A stretch of 64,000 nt of DNA from Limnohabitans_A sp048020265. Lineage in GTDB: Bacteria; Pseudomonadota; Gammaproteobacteria; Burkholderiales; Burkholderiaceae_C. This document shows positions 8,831 through 16,662 of this stretch, piece by piece; position 1 is the stretch's first letter; each line of letters begins with the position of its first letter. The notes below the pieces were generated by a model, which was given only the letters and a program-made list of their open reading frames with translations, did no database searches and was not told where the DNA came from. The stretch spans positions 558,001-622,000 of the forward strand of contig NZ_CP171843.1 of NCBI RefSeq assembly GCF_048020265.1, written 5' to 3'. A program made the position numbers and the translations under genes.

Positions 8831-9748
8831 TTATTCGATGTTTTGGACTTGTTCGCGCATTTGCTCGATCAGCACCTTCATGTCCACAGAGATGCGGGTC
8901 ATCTCCAGCACAGCCGATTTGGAGCCCAGGGTGTTGGCTTCGCGATGCAGTTCCTGGATCAAAAAGTCCAGGCGCTTGCCGATGTCGCCGCCCTTGTCCA
9001 GCAAGCGGCTGAGTTCGTCCAGGTGCGAGCGCAGGCGGGTGAGTTCTTCGGCCACGTCGATGCGGATGGCAAACGCGGTCGCCTCGGTCAGGGCCCGGTC
9101 TTGCGCTGCTTCGGGCAGGTGGCTGCCGTCGGCCAGGGCCATGGCGTCTTTCCAGCGCTCTAAAAAGCGCTGGCGCTGTTGTTCCACCAACTGTGGCACC
9201 AGCGGCACCGCCAGATCGGCCAAGCAGCGCAGCTGGGCAATGTGGCCCTGTAGCATCTCGGTCAGGCGGGCGCCTTCACGGGCGCGGGCTTCGCGCAGGG
9301 CGTCCACGGCTTGGGCTGCCAGTTGCATCCAGGCGGCTTCGTCGGGTGCGGCCTGGCCCGAGCTGCCTGCGGTCATGCGTAACACGTCGGCCACACTCAA
9401 AGCGCGGGCATCGGGTAACCAATCTTGGATTTTGCCTTGCAAGGCGGCGATTTTTTGCAGGGCTTGGTGGTTGGGGGCTTGCAAGGCCGCGCCGTCACCG
9501 GCATCCTGGCTGGCCCGCACCTCTACTTTGCCGCGCTTGATCTGGCGGGTGATCAGCTCGCGCAGGCCGGGTTCGAGCTGGCGCAGTTCTTCGGGCAGGC
9601 GAAAGGACAGATCCAGAAAACGGCTGTTGACCGAGCGGATTTCCATGCCCATCCGGGCTGTCGGGGCCGTGCTGGCAGGGGTTTCACCGCCCGCACTCAG
9701 CGGGCTGTGCTGCACGCTGGCGTACCCGGTCATACTGTAAACTGGCAT
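8831..9748 (-). CDS. yicC: YicC family endoribonuclease
   Basis: The protein has 305 residues starting MPVYSMTGYASV, the hallmark YicC N-terminus. The body has the motif EIRSVNSRFLDLSFRLPEEL near residue 36, and the C-terminal DUF1732 part has KRLDFLIQELHREANTLGSK. In E. coli, YicC is a hexameric endoribonuclease that acts on small RNA. The protein is slightly longer than usual because of an insertion near residues 14-30 rich in Ser, Ala and Thr. It is the first gene of the yicC-gmk-rpoZ unit and is divergent from rph. Confidence 0.93.
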   Translation of the reverse strand: MPVYSMTGYASVQHSPLSAGGETPASTAPTARMGMEIRSVNSRFLDLSFRLPEELRQLEPGLRELITRQIKRGKVEVRASQDAGDGAALQAPNHQALQKIAALQGKIQDWLPDARALSVADVLRMTAGSSGQAAPDEAAWMQLAAQAVDALREARAREGARLTEMLQGHIAQLRCLADLAVPLVPQLVEQQRQRFLERWKDAMALADGSHLPEAAQDRALTEATAFAIRIDVAEELTRLRSHLDELSRLLDKGGDIGKRLDFLIQELHREANTLGSKSAVLEMTRISVDMKVLIEQMREQVQNIE

Positions 9749-9909
9749 CGATCAAGTTCCTTGTGACAGCGCCAAGCCAGACTGGCCGCGATGCGCTGCA
9801 AATGCCCAGCCTGACAGCTGAACATGAAACGAGGCATTATCTCAAACTCTTGGGCTAGCCCCGCCTGCGCATCGCCGGGCTCAGCAGACAACCCCCTTTC
9901 AGTGACAAC

Positions 9910-10668
9910 ATGAACACCACCGTCTCTTACGTCCGAACCGGTCGCGCCAGCGACGCTTTGCGCCCGGTGCGCATCACCCGCGGCTACACCGTGCACGCCG
10001 AAGGCTCTGTACTCATCGAATTTGGTCAGACCCGCGTGCTGTGCACCGCTTCGGTCGAAGAAAAGGTGCCAGGCCACAAAAAAGGCAGCGGCGAAGGCTG
10101 GGTGACCGCCGAATACGGCATGCTGCCCCGTGCCACCCACACCCGGGGCGACCGCGAAGCCGCACGCGGCAAACAAAGCGGCCGCACACAAGAGATCCAG
10201 CGACTGATTGGCCGCTCATTGCGGGCCGTGTTTGACCTGAAAAAACTGGGCGAGCGCACCATCCACCTCGACTGCGATGTGCTGCAAGCCGATGGCGGCA
10301 CGCGCACCGCCAGCATCACGGGTGCTTTTGTGGCGGCGCAAGACGCGGTCAACTGGCTTATGACCACGGGCAAATTGAGCGAGTCGCCCATCATCGACCG
10401 CGTGGCCGCCATCTCGGTGGGCCTGAAAAACGGCACCGCCTTGCTGGACCTGGATTACCCCGAAGACTCGGCCTGCGACACCGACATGAACGTGGTCATG
10501 ACCGGCGCGGGCAATTTTGTGGAAGTGCAGGGCACGGCCGAAGGCGTGGCTTTCACCCGCGTCGAAATGGACCGCATGCTGGCCTTGGCTGAAAAAGGCA
10601 TTGCGCAACTCGTGCAGCTGCAAAAGCAGGCGCACGACGAGCCCAAGACCCTGACTTTCAGCGCCTGA
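9910..10668 (+). CDS. rph: Ribonuclease PH
   Basis: This is a phosphorolytic 3' exoribonuclease that trims tRNA precursors (252 residues). Conserved blocks are RPVRITRGYTVHAEGSVLIE, GWVTAEYGMLPRATHTR with the following GDREAARGKQSGRTQEIQRL, and LDCDVLQADGGTRTASITGA, including the residues of the phosphate and hexamer sites. Rph heads a rightward unit with rdgB and hemW, a common betaproteobacterial order. The 161 bases between it and the divergent yicC hold both promoters. Confidence 0.96.
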   Translation: MNTTVSYVRTGRASDALRPVRITRGYTVHAEGSVLIEFGQTRVLCTASVEEKVPGHKKGSGEGWVTAEYGMLPRATHTRGDREAARGKQSGRTQEIQRLIGRSLRAVFDLKKLGERTIHLDCDVLQADGGTRTASITGAFVAAQDAVNWLMTTGKLSESPIIDRVAAISVGLKNGTALLDLDYPEDSACDTDMNVVMTGAGNFVEVQGTAEGVAFTRVEMDRMLALAEKGIAQLVQLQKQAHDEPKTLTFSA

Positions 10669-10683
10669 AGCGGCGGTAGGTTC

Positions 10684-11298
10684 ATGAAAATCGTTTTGGC
10701 TTCCAACAACGCGGGCAAACTGGCCGAGCTGCAAACCCTGTTGGCGCCGCTGGGCATGACGCTGGTGCGCCAGTCTGAGCTGAACATCCCGGAAGCGGCA
10801 GAGCCCTTCAAGACCTTTGTGGAAAACGCCTTGGCCAAAGCCCGGCACGCTGCACAGCTGAGCGGCTTGCCCGCCCTGGCCGATGACGCGGGTTTGTGCG
10901 TGGATGCGTTTGGGGGGCAGCCGGGCGTGGACACGGCGTATTACGCCACCCGCTTTGGCTACCCCAAAGGCGATGACACCAATGTCACCGCACTGCTGGC
11001 GCAAATGCAGGGCATCGCCAACCGCCGCGCCGCCATGGTCAGCACCTTGGTGGCCGTTCGCAGTGCCGATGACCCGGAGCCCCTGGTTGCCGTGGGCCGG
11101 GTGGTGGTGCAGATCGCGCCTGAGCGCCGGGGCAGCAACGGCTTTGGCTTCGATCCGGTCTTGTTCTTGCCAGAATTTGGCAAGACCTTTGCCGAGCTGC
11201 CCACCGAAGTCAAAAACGCCAACAGCCACAGGGGTCGCGCCGCACAGGCCATGTTGGCGCTGATGCGCGAGCGCTGGCTGGCTGGTTCTGCGGCATGA
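10684..11298 (+). CDS. rdgB: XTP/dITP pyrophosphatase RdgB (HAM1 family)
   Basis: This enzyme hydrolyses non-canonical purine triphosphates (dITP, XTP) and keeps them out of nucleic acids. The protein has 204 residues. It carries the N-terminal SNNAGKLAEL (substrate-binding S/T-x-N-x-x-K motif), NALAKARHAA, the DDAGLCVDAFGGQPGVDTA metal-site region and the C-terminal GSNGFGFDPVLFLPEFGKTF. It starts 15 bases after rph and overlaps hemW by ATGA. Confidence 0.96.
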   Translation: MKIVLASNNAGKLAELQTLLAPLGMTLVRQSELNIPEAAEPFKTFVENALAKARHAAQLSGLPALADDAGLCVDAFGGQPGVDTAYYATRFGYPKGDDTNVTALLAQMQGIANRRAAMVSTLVAVRSADDPEPLVAVGRVVVQIAPERRGSNGFGFDPVLFLPEFGKTFAELPTEVKNANSHRGRAAQAMLALMRERWLAGSAA

Positions 11299-12506
11299 GC
11301 GCACACCTTGACCCGGTGCACGCCATGCGCCCCGGCGTGCTGCAGCTGAGCAGCCTGCCGCCTTTGTCGCTGTATGTGCACCTGCCTTGGTGCATCAAGA
11401 AGTGCCCGTATTGCGACTTCAACTCGCATGAATTCCGCGCTGGGGCCGATGCGCCTGCTACGCAAGACGCCTACATCGATGCCTTGTTCGCTGACTTGGA
11501 AGCGAGTTTGCCGCTGATTTGGGGTCGCAGCATCCAGACCGTTTTTTTAGGCGGCGGCACACCCAGCCTGTTTTCGCCCGAAGCGATAGACCGTTTGGTG
11601 GGCGGCATCCGCGCCCGTGTGCGCTTGGCACCAGACGCCGAGATCACCATGGAGGCCAACCCTGGCACTTTCGAGAAAGACCGCTTCAAGGCTTTCCGCC
11701 AGGCGGGCATCACCCGCTTGTCGATTGGCGTGCAGAGTTTTGACAATACGCACCTGAAAGCCCTGGGCCGGGTGCACGACCGCGACCAGGCCGTGGCCGC
11801 CGTGACCGAAGCGGCGCAGGTGTTTGACACCTTCAACCTGGACCTGATGTACGCCTTGCCGGGCCAGACGCTCGAAGGTCTCACGCAGGACATCCAGACT
11901 GCGCTGGCCTTTGCGCCGCCGCACATCTCGATCTACCACCTGACCATCGAGCCCAACACGGTGTTCGCCAAATTCCCGCCCGCCTTGCCCGAAGACGATC
12001 TGGCCTACGAGATGATGGACCGCATCACCGAGCTGACCGCATCGGCCGGGCTGGCGCGTTACGAAGTCTCGGCCTACGCCAAGCCGGGGCATCAATGCGC
12101 GCACAACCTGAACTACTGGCAGTTTGGCGATTACCTTGGCATTGGTGCCGGGGCGCACAGCAAGCTCAGTTTTGCGCACCGTGTGCTGCGGCAAGTGCGT
12201 TACCGCGAACCTGCGCTCTACATGCAGCAGGCCATGAAAGGCGAGCCCGTCACACAAAGCACCGAGGTGTCACGCCAGGATTTGCCCTTTGAGTTCATGC
12301 TGAACGCCTTGCGTTTGCGCGGCGGTTTTGATTTGGCCGATTACGTGGACCGCACCGGTCTGGCCATGACCAGTATTCAGAAGGGGCTGCAAGAGGCCGA
12401 GCAAAGAGGGCTGATCGGGCGCGATTTGCACCGTGTCTGGCCGACCGACAGGGGCTTTGATTTTTTGAGCGATTTGCAGTCGCTTTTTTTGGCTGAAAGC
12501 GATTGA
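11295..12506 (+). CDS. hemW: HemW, HemN-like radical SAM haem chaperone
   Basis: The protein has 403 residues. The radical SAM cluster motif CIKKCPYCDFNSH lies near residues 34-46, after YVHLPW. It is followed by TVFLGGGTPSL, EITMEANPGTF and LSIGVQSFD, which mark the HemN/HemW branch. Genuine HemN has a longer N-terminus and CxxxCxxCxC; this protein instead ends with a HemW-type C-terminal domain (MLNALRLRGGF). HemW is thought to deliver haem to respiratory enzymes. The start overlaps rdgB, so the two are translationally coupled. Confidence 0.93.
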   Translation: MSAHLDPVHAMRPGVLQLSSLPPLSLYVHLPWCIKKCPYCDFNSHEFRAGADAPATQDAYIDALFADLEASLPLIWGRSIQTVFLGGGTPSLFSPEAIDRLVGGIRARVRLAPDAEITMEANPGTFEKDRFKAFRQAGITRLSIGVQSFDNTHLKALGRVHDRDQAVAAVTEAAQVFDTFNLDLMYALPGQTLEGLTQDIQTALAFAPPHISIYHLTIEPNTVFAKFPPALPEDDLAYEMMDRITELTASAGLARYEVSAYAKPGHQCAHNLNYWQFGDYLGIGAGAHSKLSFAHRVLRQVRYREPALYMQQAMKGEPVTQSTEVSRQDLPFEFMLNALRLRGGFDLADYVDRTGLAMTSIQKGLQEAEQRGLIGRDLHRVWPTDRGFDFLSDLQSLFLAESD

Positions 12507-12530
12507 GGCCAGCGATTGGCCCGGTCTGCG

Positions 12531-13088
12531 TCAGCTTTTGATGCGCAGTCGGTCCAGGGCAAACTTGAAGCTGTAGAGCATCAGCAACGCCCCTGTGACG
12601 TTGCCAAAAAACATGGGCCACACATCCACCCACACGTTGATGTTGGGTTGGTCCATCAAGAGCCAAACCAGTTGGTGAGCGACAGCACTGGCGGCTGAGG
12701 AAACCAGTGTCAGGTTCAGCAGTTGCACCGGATTGAGCATTTGCAGTTGTTCGCTGAGCCATCGTTGTTTGTGCAGGTATTTCATCACCAACCAGGGCGT
12801 CAAACCACCTGCAACGCCATTCAAAAAGCCCAGCATGGGGGCTGAGCCATCGATCACATCCCAATCGATGAACCAACTGCCCAGCATCAGGCCCAGAGCA
12901 CCGGGCAAACCCAGCACCAACACCAGAATGATCCTGAAACCGGAGGGCAAGAAAACCCAGTTGACCCCTTTGCTGTGTTCCAAGGTGTGGAAAATCCAGT
13001 CATTGAACTTGAAGAAGCCCACAAACAAAACAGCACTGATCAGGGTCAGTGCTGTTTTTTGAAGGGATCCTCGAATCAGGGTGTTCAT
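12531..13088 (-). CDS. Multi-pass membrane protein of unknown function
   Basis: The protein has 185 residues with about five hydrophobic segments (roughly residues 11-30, 44-68, 85-103, 118-142 and 150-172). The stretch VFLPSGFRIILVLVLGLPGA followed by LGLMLGSWF resembles the first part of MASE1-type sensor domains, but there is no attached signalling domain. I do not recognise a family with confidence. Its start overlaps the stop of the upstream winged-helix regulator by four bases, so the two are co-expressed. It may be the regulator's sensor or target. It is convergent with hemW. Confidence 0.7.
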   Translation of the reverse strand: MNTLIRGSLQKTALTLISAVLFVGFFKFNDWIFHTLEHSKGVNWVFLPSGFRIILVLVLGLPGALGLMLGSWFIDWDVIDGSAPMLGFLNGVAGGLTPWLVMKYLHKQRWLSEQLQMLNPVQLLNLTLVSSAASAVAHQLVWLLMDQPNINVWVDVWPMFFGNVTGALLMLYSFKFALDRLRIKS

Positions 13089-13453
13089 GCAGGCAATTCT
13101 TGATGCGCCACTTGCATGGACTGCCCCAGATGACTGAAGTAATCCAAGGTCCGCTGCGTCGGAATCAAGAACTTGGCACGGCGGTCACCTTCCAGGTTCA
13201 GTGTGCTGAGCATGTCTTTTTCACGCAGTCGTGTGATGCGTTTGTGCAGCGTGGCGGGCGATCCCAAATCTGCCAAGGCAATCGCCTCGCGCACCGTCAT
13301 GGGCTGGTTTTCATACCAGCGCAAAACCACGGCCTGCAACAAGGCTTTTTCGTTGGCGTCCATCTCCATGCCGTCGGGCAGGGCTTGGATGACTTTGGCC
13401 AACTGCAAAAAGCGCAGGTAGGCCGACACGAAAGGGCTGTTGGTTTTTTCCAT
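13085..13453 (-). CDS. MarR-like winged-helix transcriptional regulator
   Basis: The protein has 122 residues. After an N-terminal helix (MEKTNSPFVSAYLRFLQLAK) comes a winged helix with the recognition region GSPATLHKRITRLREKDML and the wing NLEGDRRAKFLIPT. The start is the ATG placed four bases after a perfect inverted repeat. The open frame continues upstream in phase, but that part lies antisense inside the neighbouring oxidoreductase gene. It is co-transcribed with the membrane protein downstream and divergent from the oxidoreductase. The ligand is unknown. Confidence 0.78.
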   Translation of the reverse strand: MEKTNSPFVSAYLRFLQLAKVIQALPDGMEMDANEKALLQAVVLRWYENQPMTVREAIALADLGSPATLHKRITRLREKDMLSTLNLEGDRRAKFLIPTQRTLDYFSHLGQSMQVAHQELPA

Positions 13454-13456
13454 AAT

Positions 13457-13471
13457 TTCGATTTTATCGAA
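13457..13471. promoter_or_regulatory. Candidate operator, inverted repeat TTCGAT-TTT-ATCGAA
   Basis: A perfect six-base inverted repeat with a three-base spacer sits in an AT-rich gap between the divergent regulator and oxidoreductase genes. It lies immediately before the regulator's start codon, the usual place for an autoregulatory site of a MarR-type protein. Confidence 0.55.
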
Positions 13472-13537
13472 TTTTTGTAAAAACCAAAACTGATAAGTTT
13501 GCTGAAAGGTTAAGCTTGTCACACAAAGGACGAATGC

Positions 13538-14503
13538 ATGACACATCGATTGGCCATCATCGGCTTGGGCATCATGGGCCGCCGAATGCTCGAAAACGCC
13601 TTGCAGCACCGCGCTTTTGAAGTCTGTGGTGTCTGGGACCCGTCCCCCGGCTCGGTTGCCAAAACTCTGGAAATGGCGCCTGGCGTGCCTGTCGCGCAAA
13701 GCGCAGAGGCCGCCATGGCTGGGGCCGATGTGGTTTATTTGGCGTGTCCGCCGGGACCGCGCAAAACCTATGCCTTGCAGGCGGTGGCCGCTGGGCGGGG
13801 GGTGTTCATGGAAAAACCCCTGGGCACCGACAACGCACAAAGCCGCGATCTGGTCGCCCAATTGCGCCAGGCCCGTTTGCCAGGCGTGGTCAACTTCACA
13901 CAGGCCGCCTCGCGGGGCTTTGACGAGCTGAATCGCGCCATCGCTTCAGGTGAAACGGGTGAACTGTTGGGCATCGACATCGTAGTGAACTACCCGGCTT
14001 GGCCTCGTGCCTGGCAAAAAGACGCCGATTGGTTGCGCTTGCGTCATGAGGGCGGCTATACCCGCGAGGTGATCTCGCACTTCTTGTTTTTGGCTGGACG
14101 TTTTCTGGGGCCGCTGACTTTGCAGCAGGCCTTGCCCCGTTATCCACAAGACCCGACCTTGTGTGAATTGGACATGCTGGCGCGACTGACCACTGCGGAT
14201 GGGAAACCCGTGACGGTCATGGCCACCACCGGGGGGCGACAGCCCGATCGGCAAGAGGTCACGGTGCGCGGCAGCCTCATGAACCACCAGTTCCGGGAGT
14301 TTTACCAACTTTGGCGCTCGGACGGTGGGCCTTGGGTGCAAGCGCTGGACTGGACCACCGAAGACCCGCGCACCAGCGCCTTGCAGCGTCAATTGAGTGA
14401 AGTGGATTTGTGGCTGCAAGGCAAGCCACACAAATTGGCCACGGCAGAAGAAGCGTTGGCGGTTCAGGAGCTGGTGGAGGCCATGCTGATGGGCAAAGTC
14501 TGA
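13538..14503 (+). CDS. Gfo/Idh/MocA family oxidoreductase
   Basis: This is a predicted NAD(P)-dependent dehydrogenase of 321 residues. The N-terminal Rossmann fold has IIGLGIMGRRML, and VYLACPPGPR and the conserved GVFMEKPLGTD follow. EKP carries the catalytic lysine typical of the Gfo/Idh/MocA family. The C-terminal domain starts with RGFDELNRAIASGETGELLG and contains the REVISHFLFLAGRF helix with the usual histidine. AAAGGA precedes the ATG. It is divergent from the winged-helix regulator and probably controlled by it. The substrate, likely a sugar or inositol-like polyol or its acid, cannot be read. Confidence 0.85.
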   Translation: MTHRLAIIGLGIMGRRMLENALQHRAFEVCGVWDPSPGSVAKTLEMAPGVPVAQSAEAAMAGADVVYLACPPGPRKTYALQAVAAGRGVFMEKPLGTDNAQSRDLVAQLRQARLPGVVNFTQAASRGFDELNRAIASGETGELLGIDIVVNYPAWPRAWQKDADWLRLRHEGGYTREVISHFLFLAGRFLGPLTLQQALPRYPQDPTLCELDMLARLTTADGKPVTVMATTGGRQPDRQEVTVRGSLMNHQFREFYQLWRSDGGPWVQALDWTTEDPRTSALQRQLSEVDLWLQGKPHKLATAEEALAVQELVEAMLMGKV

Positions 14504-14512
14504 ATGGCCTTG

Positions 14513-14554
14513 CCCCATGCAAAACGCCCCTTGAGAGGGGCGTTTTGCATGGGG
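14513..14554. terminator. Perfect 18-bp inverted repeat, likely bidirectional terminator
   Basis: Arms CCCCATGCAAAACGCCCC and GGGGCGTTTTGCATGGGG pair perfectly around a six-base loop TTGAGA. It lies between the convergent oxidoreductase gene and tRNA-Ser. The AAAA/TTTT tracts are inside the stem, so it would form a strong hairpin for both strands. Confidence 0.75.
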
Positions 14555-14560
14555 TGTATC

Positions 14561-14648
14561 TGGCGGAAGCGGTGAGATTCGAACTCACGGACCCTTTCGA
14601 GTCGCCGGTTTTCAAGACCGGTGCAATCGACCACTCTGCCACGCTTCC
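14561..14648 (-). tRNA. tRNA-Ser, anticodon TGA
   Basis: This is an 88-base class II tRNA with a long variable arm and encoded CCA. The acceptor GGAAGCG pairs with CGCTTCC, the discriminator is G, and the anticodon stem CCGGT/ACCGG encloses the loop CTTGAAA. Anticodon TGA reads UCA and, with modification, other UCN serine codons. The T arm is GTGAG TTCGAAT CTCAC. Confidence 0.96.
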
Positions 14649-14658
14649 TTGGGGCCAG

Positions 14659-14664
14659 ATTGTA
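14659..14664 (-). promoter_or_regulatory. -10 box of tRNA-Ser promoter
   Basis: TACAAT on the minus strand lies 10 bases before the mature tRNA 5' end. No confident -35 hexamer is seen. Confidence 0.5.
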
Positions 14665-14718
14665 ACGAGTTAAACCCGGCTTCTGCGGACGCGACGGTCG
14701 AAAACGGCAAGGGGGGGT

Positions 14719-15378
14719 TCAGCCCTTGGTCAGCATGCCGCGCTTTTCGATGAAGGCCACCACATCGGCCAGGCCGTCGAGGGTTTTCAGGTTGGTCATG
14801 ACCCAAGGGCGTGTCTCGGGGTTGGGACGCATGCGGTGGGTGTCATCCCTCATCACTTGCAGATCGGCACCGACATGGGGCGCCAGGTCGGTTTTGTTGA
14901 TCACGAACAGGTCGCTCTTGGTGATGCCGGGGCCGCCCTTGCGCGGGATCTTCTCGCCCGCCGCCACGTCGATCACATAAATCGTGAGGTCGCTCAGCTC
15001 GGGACTGAAGGTGGCGGCGAGGTTGTCGCCACCGCTTTCGATGAAGACCACATCGGCATCGGGAAACTTCTCCAGCATGCGGTCGATGGCTTCGAGGTTG
15101 ATGGAGGCGTCTTCGCGGATGGCGGTGTGGGGGCAGCCGCCGGTTTCCACGCCCATGATGCGGTCCGCAGGTAGGGCGCCGCTGACGGTCAGCAGACGCT
15201 GGTCTTCCTTGGTGTAGATGTCGTTGGTGATCGCGATCAGGTCCCAGCGCTCGCGCATGTTTTTGCAGAGCATCTCCAGCAGCGTGGTTTTGCCGGAGCC
15301 CACGGGCCCGCCGATGCCCACGCGCAGTGGCGGCAGTTTTTTGGTGCGGTTCGGGATATGGTGGAGTGCAGAAATCAT
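14719..15378 (-). CDS. ureG: Urease accessory GTPase UreG
   Basis: UreG uses GTP to drive nickel delivery into apo-urease together with UreD, UreF and UreE. The protein has 219 residues. The P-loop GGPVGSGKTTLLE lies near residue 24, then TNDIYTKEDQ, VETGGCPHTAIREDAS (conserved Cys-Pro-His metal site), VFIESGGDNL and NKTDLAPHVG. The start MISALHH is the ATG that overlaps the ureF stop by ATGA. It is the last gene of the ureABCEFG unit, about 70 bases before tRNA-Ser. Confidence 0.96.
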   Translation of the reverse strand: MISALHHIPNRTKKLPPLRVGIGGPVGSGKTTLLEMLCKNMRERWDLIAITNDIYTKEDQRLLTVSGALPADRIMGVETGGCPHTAIREDASINLEAIDRMLEKFPDADVVFIESGGDNLAATFSPELSDLTIYVIDVAAGEKIPRKGGPGITKSDLFVINKTDLAPHVGADLQVMRDDTHRMRPNPETRPWVMTNLKTLDGLADVVAFIEKRGMLTKG

Positions 15379-16064
15379 GATCGGAAGATGCGTGAATATT
15401 GGATTTCGTGGCGGGCGGACAGTATGGCCAACATGGGGTTGAAGGCCTGGCGGTCCTCGTCGCTCATGTGCATGGCGGTTTGCACCGCCAAGGGGATTTC
15501 GCGGGCCAGGCGCGCCAACATGCGCTGGCCTGCGCTTTGGCCCAGCGGCACCGCCTTGAGGGCGGCCTGGGTCATGTTTTCGGCCCAACCAAAGGCACAG
15601 GCTTGTAAGGCCTGATTGATCGGCGCGTGTGCCAGCGACAAGGCCAGCGCCATGGTCAGTGGGTAGGTGGCCGGCAGCTGGGCGCAGCATGCCAGTTGCG
15701 TCGGGCTGGCCTGCTGAAGGTTGCGCAGCCAGTCGAGCAGAGAACGGCCCATTTGTTCGGTTTGCAGGCGCATCTCGGCGGTTTCGCGGGTGGCCATGAC
15801 CCAGTTGTTCAAGGTTTGCAGGCGGGCCGTGTTGTGCTGCTGCCAGGCCGGGATGGCTTGTGCCAGCACCGCCATGTCGCCGCGCGACTGTGTCAGGTGC
15901 AGTTGGTCCACCACCCAGTCGGTGGCACTGGCTTCGTTGTGCACCAGGCCCTGATCGATAGCTGCTTCCAGGCCTTCGGAGTAGGAGAAGCCGCCGATCG
16001 GCAACGCAGGTGATGCGAGCCAGATCAGTTGCAACAAAGCCGAAGGCGCAGCGTCAGTGCTCAT
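15375..16064 (-). CDS. ureF: Urease accessory protein UreF
   Basis: UreF bridges UreD-bound apo-urease and UreG. The protein has 229 residues starting MSTDAAPSALLQLIWLASPA. It carries the family signature LPIGGFSYSEGLE followed by AIDQGLV, and later WVMATRETAEMR and the C-terminal RLARAQ-like helical region. The frame is open farther upstream, but that part overlaps ureE. The chosen ATG gives normal UreF length and an 11-base overlap with ureE. Confidence 0.93.
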   Translation of the reverse strand: MSTDAAPSALLQLIWLASPALPIGGFSYSEGLEAAIDQGLVHNEASATDWVVDQLHLTQSRGDMAVLAQAIPAWQQHNTARLQTLNNWVMATRETAEMRLQTEQMGRSLLDWLRNLQQASPTQLACCAQLPATYPLTMALALSLAHAPINQALQACAFGWAENMTQAALKAVPLGQSAGQRMLARLAREIPLAVQTAMHMSDEDRQAFNPMLAILSARHEIQYSRIFRS

Positions 16065-16662
16065 GCTTGCAGCCTGGGCCGTGCACATGGGACTGCGCAG
16101 GGGCCGAACGGATTGGGATGGCGACGCGCTTGGCCGCGACCGGTGCTTGATCGTGGCTGTGGTCATGCCCATGCCCATGTCCATGTCCATCGTGAGAATG
16201 CCCGCCGTGGTCGCCATAAGCGCCGCTCTCGGGCTCGAACGCCTCGGACACTGGCACCACCGTCATGTGCATGGCCCGCAGCATGTCGGCCAGCACATGG
16301 TCGGGCTCGATCTTCAGGTGGTCGGGCTGCAGCTCAATCGGCACATGGCGGTTGCCCAGGTGGTAGGCGGCGCGGGTCAGGTCGAACGGCGAGCCGTGTT
16401 CGCTGCAAGCGGTGATGCGCAATACCTTTTGGGGCGCAGCCTCCACGCGAATGAGCGAGCCGTCTTCGGCCACCAGCACATCGCCGCCGCGCACCACGGT
16501 GCCGCGCGGCAAAAACACACCCAGTGCTCGGCCTGCGCTGTCGGTGGCATCAAAGCGGCTTTTTTGGCGGGTATCCCAATCCAGCGTAATGGTGTTGGCG
16601 CGTTTAACCAGCACACTGGCCAGGCCACGGCCTTGCGGCATGAGTTTGGAACAAATGATCAT
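16054..16662 (-). CDS. ureE: Urease nickel metallochaperone UreE
   Basis: UreE is a dimeric nickel carrier. The protein has 202 residues starting MIICSKLMPQGRG. The N-terminal peptide-binding domain has LDWDTRQKSRFDATDSAGR and GVFLPRGTVVRGGDVL. The C-terminal metal-binding domain has AYHLGNRHVPIEL, with the key interface histidine in LGNRH. The tail from about residue 150 alternates His, Gly and Asp (HGHGHGHDHSHD) and ends HVHGPGCKHEH, a nickel-storage tail. The start shares one base with the ureC stop. Confidence 0.95.
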   Translation of the reverse strand: MIICSKLMPQGRGLASVLVKRANTITLDWDTRQKSRFDATDSAGRALGVFLPRGTVVRGGDVLVAEDGSLIRVEAAPQKVLRITACSEHGSPFDLTRAAYHLGNRHVPIELQPDHLKIEPDHVLADMLRAMHMTVVPVSEAFEPESGAYGDHGGHSHDGHGHGHGHDHSHDQAPVAAKRVAIPIRSAPAQSHVHGPGCKHEH

